The notes beneath the pieces are model-generated. The model was not told the DNA's origin. It saw only the letters and a list, made by a program, of their open reading frames with translations, and did not search any database. A program made the position numbers and the translations under genes. A stretch of DNA of 7,908 nt from UBA3941 sp035647175 (lineage in GTDB: Bacteria; Bacillota; Clostridia; Caldicoprobacterales; UBA3941): assembly GCA_035647175.1 (NCBI GenBank), contig DASRNX010000015.1, positions 1-7,908 of the forward strand, given 5' to 3'. Every line of letters starts with the position of its first letter. The stretch's first letter is position 1. Below are positions 4,915 to 7,908 of the stretch, piece by piece.

Positions 4915-5384
4915 AACTCTTCTATCATTGCTACGGCGGCGCCCATACATCCGTCACGTGCGCAGCCATCCATTTAGGATTTTTGCCTTTGGATCGAATC
5001 CCGGCCCCCAACGAATTTTTGTCCGTTGCGCACTATGACAGGATGGAAAATAAGGACCTGGGGACACCCCAATATTTTGGGAGGGATGAGCTGGGAATTG
5101 ATATCTATATTATAGGATTTAAAAACGTATGCAATATGATGATACCCACAATTAAGAGTTACCTAAATGCCAATAACATCCCATCTAAGGATGTTTTATT
5201 TGTAGAAGCCTTGGTGAAGCTCCACCCAATTACCGCCATAGGAGGCTTTTCTTCAAGAAAGCTCCATATGGTCAGCTTAGGGCACCCCTTAACGGTATGG
5301 GGCATAAGGAGGAGCTACCCCATATTTGTAGAATTGGTATCAAAGGTAAAAGAAAACCTGTCCCAGAGGTTTCCCACTGCTTGA
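4911..5384 (+). CDS. DUF3189 family protein, canonical copy
   Basis: Soluble protein of 157 residues, function unknown. The N-terminal block FYHCYGGAHTSVTCAAIHLG (4-23), then LPLDRIPAPNEFL (25-37), YFGRDELGIDIYIIG (55-69) and a late GG motif (111-112) fit the DUF3189 family as I recall it. A histidine/cysteine-rich loop before a helix could bind a metal or a phosphate, but that is speculation. The start is a GTG at 4911, overlapping the previous stop as GTGA, with AAGGGG at 4898-4903. The longer frame from 4857 is rejected because it lies within the first paralogue and lacks homology. The 4-nt overlap indicates coupled translation and probably matched amounts of the two paralogues. The der promoter overlaps the stop codon. 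Confidence 0.78.
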   Translation: MKLFYHCYGGAHTSVTCAAIHLGFLPLDRIPAPNEFLSVAHYDRMENKDLGTPQYFGRDELGIDIYIIGFKNVCNMMIPTIKSYLNANNIPSKDVLFVEALVKLHPITAIGGFSSRKLHMVSLGHPLTVWGIRRSYPIFVELVSKVKENLSQRFPTA

Positions 5385-5409
5385 CTTTACGGAAAATTTG
5401 GTTGATAAT
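5381..5409 (+). promoter_or_regulatory. SigA-type promoter of der-plsY
   Basis: TTGACT (5381-5386) and GATAAT (5404-5409) are separated by exactly 17 nt and each differs from consensus by one base. The -35 overlaps the TGA stop of the upstream gene. Transcription from about 5416 would give a leader of about 120 nt, with a small ACTAG/CTAGT dyad at 5432-5451. It gives the housekeeping genes expression independent of the sporulation cluster. Confidence 0.65.
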
Positions 5410-5520
5410 AGGACTATAACAAATATTTAGCACTAGGTAATAAAGTCTAGTAACAAAAGAACTATTACAGCCTGGGAATCGTATTGGATATCCCGGGGTT
5501 CATACATAATGATATATACA

Positions 5521-5530
5521 AAAGGTGGGG
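5521..5530 (+). promoter_or_regulatory. Ribosome binding site that fixes the der start
   Basis: AAAGGTGGGG ends 5 nt before GTG at 5536. The upstream in-frame ATG at 5509 has no purine-rich site in front of it and would add nine residues absent from the family. Confidence 0.7.
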
Positions 5531-5535
5531 AAAAA

Positions 5536-6852
5536 GTGGCGCATCCAATAGTTTCCATAGTCGGGCGACCCAATGTGGGTAAGTCCACCCTGTTTAACCA
5601 GCTGGTTGGACGGAGGATTTCTATCGTAGATTATCAGCCCGGGGTAACCAGGGACAGGGTATATGCCGATACCCAGTGGCTCAATACCAAAATGACCCTT
5701 ATAGATACGGGTGGAATAGACACGAGGACCCAAGACGAGCTCATGACGCAGATGAGGCAGCAGGCAGACATCGCCATCGATACAGCCGAGGTGATCATTT
5801 TCTTGGTGGACGGGAAGGAAGGTATAACCCCTGCAGATCAGGAGGTGGCGAGCATCCTAAGGAGGGCACAAAAGCCTATTGTGTTGGGTGTGAATAAGAT
5901 AGATGCCCCCCACGAGGAGGGTATGCTATATGAGTTCTATAACCTGGGGATAGGCGAGCCCATATCCATATCGGCGTCCCATAAACGGGGGCTTGGGGAT
6001 CTGTTGGATGCGGTTGCACAGCACCTTCCCCATGGGTCGGATGAAACCGAAGACGACGAGACGATAAAGATAGCGGTTATGGGCAAGCCCAACGTGGGCA
6101 AATCCTCCATAGTAAATAACCTCCTTGGCGAAGAAAGGGTAATAGTCAGCGATATTCCCGGAACTACCAGGGATGCCATAGATACACCCTTCACCTTAGA
6201 CGGACAAAAATATGTTATCATCGATACCGCCGGAATCAGAAGAAAGAGCAGGATAGATGAAGACCTGGAAAGGTACAGCGTAATCAGGGCCTTAGCCGCC
6301 ATCCGAAGGTGCGACGTTGCCCTCATGGTCATTGACGCCACCCAGGAGGTCACGGAACAGGATACCAAGATAGCGGGTCTCATCCATGAAGAGGGCAAGG
6401 GGATTATCTTAGTCATGAACAAATGGGACCTGATTGAAAAAGAGACCAATACCATGAACCAGTACAGGCGGCGGCTGATCAACGATTTGGCTTTTATGCA
6501 GTACGCGCCCAGCATCTTTACTTCGGCCTTAACAGGGCAAAGGATGGGCGGGATTGTGGGTATGGTAAATGAAGTCTTCAGTCAATGCACCTTTCGAATC
6601 TCTACAGGCGTGCTAAACGACTGTATCATGGATGCGGTGACTTTTTCAGAGCCGCCCACGGATAAGGGGAAAAGGCTTAAGATCTATTACGGCACTCAGG
6701 TATCCGTAAAGCCTCCCACCTTCGTCCTCTTTGTTAACGATGAAAAGCTCATGCATTTCTCATATCTCAGGTATTTGGAGAATCATTTCAGAAAGAGTTT
6801 TGGACTGCAGGGAACACCAATAAGGTTCATTGTAAGGCAAAGGACCAACTAA
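5536..6852 (+). CDS. der: Ribosome biogenesis GTPase Der (EngA)
   Basis: Essential GTPase with two tandem G domains that acts in late 50S ribosomal subunit assembly; 438 residues, the usual length. In G domain 1 the P-loop GRPNVGKS lies at 10-17, PGVTRDR at 35-41, DTGG at 57-60, NKID at 120-123 and the SAS loop near 146-148. In G domain 2, GKPNVGKS lies at 183-190, GTTRD at 209-213, DTAG at 230-233, NKWD at 295-298 and SAL at 330-332. The C-terminal KH-like domain covers about 341-438 and includes RLKIYYGTQVSVKPPTFVLF (380-399) and the ending FGLQGTPIRF. All nucleotide-binding motifs are intact. The GTG start is chosen from the ribosome site and family alignment. plsY follows after 16 nt, so the two form an operon. 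Confidence 0.97.
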   Translation: MAHPIVSIVGRPNVGKSTLFNQLVGRRISIVDYQPGVTRDRVYADTQWLNTKMTLIDTGGIDTRTQDELMTQMRQQADIAIDTAEVIIFLVDGKEGITPADQEVASILRRAQKPIVLGVNKIDAPHEEGMLYEFYNLGIGEPISISASHKRGLGDLLDAVAQHLPHGSDETEDDETIKIAVMGKPNVGKSSIVNNLLGEERVIVSDIPGTTRDAIDTPFTLDGQKYVIIDTAGIRRKSRIDEDLERYSVIRALAAIRRCDVALMVIDATQEVTEQDTKIAGLIHEEGKGIILVMNKWDLIEKETNTMNQYRRRLINDLAFMQYAPSIFTSALTGQRMGGIVGMVNEVFSQCTFRISTGVLNDCIMDAVTFSEPPTDKGKRLKIYYGTQVSVKPPTFVLFVNDEKLMHFSYLRYLENHFRKSFGLQGTPIRFIVRQRTN

Positions 6853-6868
6853 AGAAGGGGGCTTAGCA

Positions 6869-7480
6869 ATGCGGTATGTTCTTATAGTTGTGATCGGATA
6901 TATTCTGGGCAATGTATCCTCGTCCTACCTGGTAGGAAAGCTAGGCAGCAATATCGATGTCAGACAACACGGCAGCGGAAATTTGGGTACCACCAACGCC
7001 TATAGGGTCTTGGGGATAAAGGCGGGGGCTCTGGTATTTATAGGTGATGTAATAAAAGGGATTTTAGCTACCATCATCGGCCTTCTCATAGTGAAAGATA
7101 GCAGTGTTGGCGGCCTTATAGGGGGCATAGCGGCAGTCGCGGGACATAACTGGCCGTTTTTGTTGGGATTTAAAGGCGGAAAGGGAATAGCCACGTCCTT
7201 TGGCACCATAATCATTCTGTTTCCCCTTACAGCCATTATTTTGCTGGCCGTAGTGGTGTTGATCATCGTCCTGACGGGGTATGTGTCCCTAGGGTCCATA
7301 ACAGCGGCTGTATTGTTGCCCATCCTGGCAATTGCTTTTAGATACAATCCATGGCTTATAGTTGGGGCATTTCTTTTAGCCGCCCTGGCCATCCTCAGAC
7401 ATAAGGCCAACATATCCAGGCTCTTAAAGGGTACGGAGAATAAGATAACATCTACAGGCGGACCTAGGGGACTAAAGTAA
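6869..7480 (+). CDS. plsY: Acyl-phosphate:glycerol-3-phosphate acyltransferase PlsY
   Basis: Membrane enzyme that transfers an acyl group from acyl-phosphate to glycerol-3-phosphate, making lysophosphatidate, the first committed step of phospholipid synthesis. It has 203 residues, normal for the family. The conserved blocks are present: GNVSSSYLVGK (14-24), VRQHGSGNLGTTNAYRVLG (31-49), GDVIKG (59-64), GHNWPFLLGFKGGKGIATSFG (92-112) and the terminal RHKANISRLLKGTENK (177-192). About five hydrophobic segments are visible, at roughly 2-20, 53-75, 83-98, 113-137 and 142-175 (the last possibly two). GAAGGGGG ends 7 nt before the ATG. In many Firmicutes gpsA and, in clostridia, spoIVA follow; here no gene starts within the remaining 428 bp. 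No intrinsic terminator is seen after it; the first direct-repeat copy begins at its stop codon. Confidence 0.96.
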   Translation: MRYVLIVVIGYILGNVSSSYLVGKLGSNIDVRQHGSGNLGTTNAYRVLGIKAGALVFIGDVIKGILATIIGLLIVKDSSVGGLIGGIAAVAGHNWPFLLGFKGGKGIATSFGTIIILFPLTAIILLAVVVLIIVLTGYVSLGSITAAVLLPILAIAFRYNPWLIVGAFLLAALAILRHKANISRLLKGTENKITSTGGPRGLK

Positions 7481-7562
7481 TCAATGAAGTCATCCGCTAT
7501 TAAGTAGCTCATAACTATTATCATGCGGCAAGATAATGAGTTAGCATGATATGGCAAGTTTA
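7479..7562. repeat. 84-bp direct repeat, copy A
   Basis: It aligns without gaps to 7760-7843 at a constant offset of 281 bp; by hand count 70 of 84 positions match (83%). The first 20 bases, AATCAATGAAGTCATCCGCT, are identical, as is the inner TCATGCGGCA. It starts within the plsY stop codon. TATCATGC (7519-7526) and GCATGATA (7544-7551) form an 8-bp dyad in this copy, which the other copy keeps only in part (TCATG/CATGA). An alternative hairpin, ATTATC (7517-7522) with GATAAT (7532-7537), is shared with the region near 1512-1532. Confidence 0.85.
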
Positions 7563-7573
7563 ATTCAATGTGC

Positions 7574-7600
7574 TAGTTAAATGTTTCTGTAATGGCTATT
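7574..7600. repeat. Second copy of the intergenic repeat module
   Basis: TAGTTAAA (7574-7581), seven variable bases, then GTAATGGCTATT (7589-7600). The identical blocks at identical spacing occur at 1474-1500. Similarity does not continue beyond either end. Confidence 0.65.
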
Positions 7601-7615
7601 GAACGCTACTTTCAA

Positions 7616-7767
7616 CATTGATTTGGAGAAAACTAAGGCTTATTCCATTTGAAAGGCCTATCGCTTCCAATCCGGCCTCCTGCCCGGTGGAATCGGTTTA
7701 AGGCGTCCTGCCTTAAACTACGGCTTTTCTGCATTCCATAAACCAAGTTTTCTTAGCCCAATCAATG
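7616..7767. other. Branched inverted-repeat element, possible structured RNA or miniature mobile element
   Basis: The outer arm pairs CATTGATT (7616-7623) with AATCAATG (7760-7767). GAAAACT (7628-7634) pairs with AGTTTTC (7746-7752), GGCTTAT (7637-7643) with ATAAACC (7738-7744, one mismatch), and AAAGGCC (7652-7658) with GGCTTTT (7722-7728, one G-U). Within this arm lie two hairpins. One pairs TTCCA and CCGG (7665-7669, 7672-7675) with CCGG and TGGAA (7684-7692), with a 2-nt bulge. The other pairs GTTTAAGGC (7696-7704) with GCCTTAAAC (7710-7718) around a 5-nt loop. The whole is a three-way junction of about 152 nt. Its right end overlaps the first bases of direct repeat copy B. I do not recognise it as a known RNA family. 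Strand is undetermined, as the symmetry reads both ways. Confidence 0.6.
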
Positions 7768-7843
7768 AAGTCATCCGCTTTTCAATAGCTCATTACTATT
7801 TTCATGCGGCAGCATTATGAATTAGCCCGACATGATAAGTTTA
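7760..7843. repeat. 84-bp direct repeat, copy B
   Basis: Partner of the copy at 7479-7562, with 14 substitutions and no gaps. Its first eight bases also serve as the right tip of the branched element. The hairpin arms seen in copy A are partly lost here (ATTTTC facing CATTAT), so the sequence similarity is better kept than that pairing. Confidence 0.85.
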
Positions 7844-7869
7844 GTTGACCTATTGTTTATCTATTATTG

Positions 7870-7884
7870 ATGACAACTTGTCAT
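7870..7884. repeat. 15-bp palindrome near the window end
   Basis: ATGACAA (7870-7876) and TTGTCAT (7878-7884) are exact reverse complements around one C. There is no T-tract. It may be an operator in front of the next gene, which lies outside the window. Confidence 0.45.
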
Positions 7885-7908
7885 AAACCTTTTCCCATTC
7901 CAATATAC

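Larger units (their letters stand above)
7481..7908. other. Gene-free, repeat-rich stretch after plsY
   Basis: No convincing coding frame is visible on either strand; the only overlapping open frame is the antisense shadow of plsY. It holds the two direct-repeat copies (7479-7562 and 7760-7843), a 27-bp module shared with the sigG-ylmC gap, a structured element between the repeats, and a 15-bp palindrome near the end. The window ends before any next gene, so its promoter may lie in the last 60 bases, but none is clear. Confidence 0.8.

Noticed and set aside
5509..5535. ATG start for Der
   Set aside because: No ribosome site precedes it; GTG at 5536 has one and matches the usual N-terminus.
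5937..6515. Long antisense open frame within der (also similar ones opposite plsY, nrdR and spoIIP)
   Set aside because: They are shadows of well-conserved genes, with serine- and leucine-rich content, no recognisable domain and no ribosome site that I could support.
7616..7767. tRNA or group II intron fragment
   Set aside because: It has neither the tRNA arms and T-loop sequence nor a domain V-like hairpin, and no intron-encoded protein is nearby.

Overview
The window is ordinary chromosomal DNA of an endospore-forming Firmicute, most likely a Clostridia member (inference). It holds a sporulation sigma-factor pair (sigE end, then sigG), a SpoIIP-type engulfment hydrolase and several clostridial families of unknown function (DUF1614 and two DUF3189 proteins) in the order typical of clostridial genomes. 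Codon use is rich in ATA and AGG, and the base composition is moderate. All genes lie on the + strand. I see no transposase, phage gene, tRNA, rRNA or CRISPR array.

Layout. Positions 1-1202 hold the C-terminal end of sigE (mother-cell sigma) and complete sigG (late forespore sigma). The 197-bp gap between them contains a nested inverted repeat and a candidate forespore-type promoter. A 380-bp gene-free stretch (1203-1584) follows, with a sigG terminator, two large perfect inverted repeats and a tandem 14-mer. Next come a YlmC/YmxH PRC-barrel gene (1585-1836) and nrdR (1984-2439), which has its own vegetative-type promoter and an intrinsic terminator. Positions 2585-5384 form one tight cluster: a DUF1614 membrane protein, a SpoIIP-type protein whose start lies inside the DUF1614 gene, and two DUF3189 paralogues overlapping by 4 nt. 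A good vegetative-type promoter overlaps the end of that cluster and drives der and plsY. After plsY lie 428 bp without a gene, containing an 84-bp direct repeat in two copies around a roughly 150-nt structured element.

Functionally, sigE, sigG, the YlmC/YmxH protein and SpoIIP belong to sporulation. NrdR controls ribonucleotide reductase genes, Der acts in 50S ribosome assembly, and PlsY makes lysophosphatidate for phospholipids. The housekeeping genes carry recognisable SigA-type promoters. The DUF1614-spoIIP cluster does not, which fits, but does not prove, sporulation-specific expression.

The least explained material is intergenic. The two largest gaps (1203-1584 and 7481-7908), about 6 kb apart, share short sequence modules at identical internal spacing, which suggests a family of dispersed, structured intergenic repeats in this genome. 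That is the best candidate here for something undescribed. The protein-coding part is largely recognisable, with the doubled DUF3189 genes and the two-anchor SpoIIP as its most unusual items.
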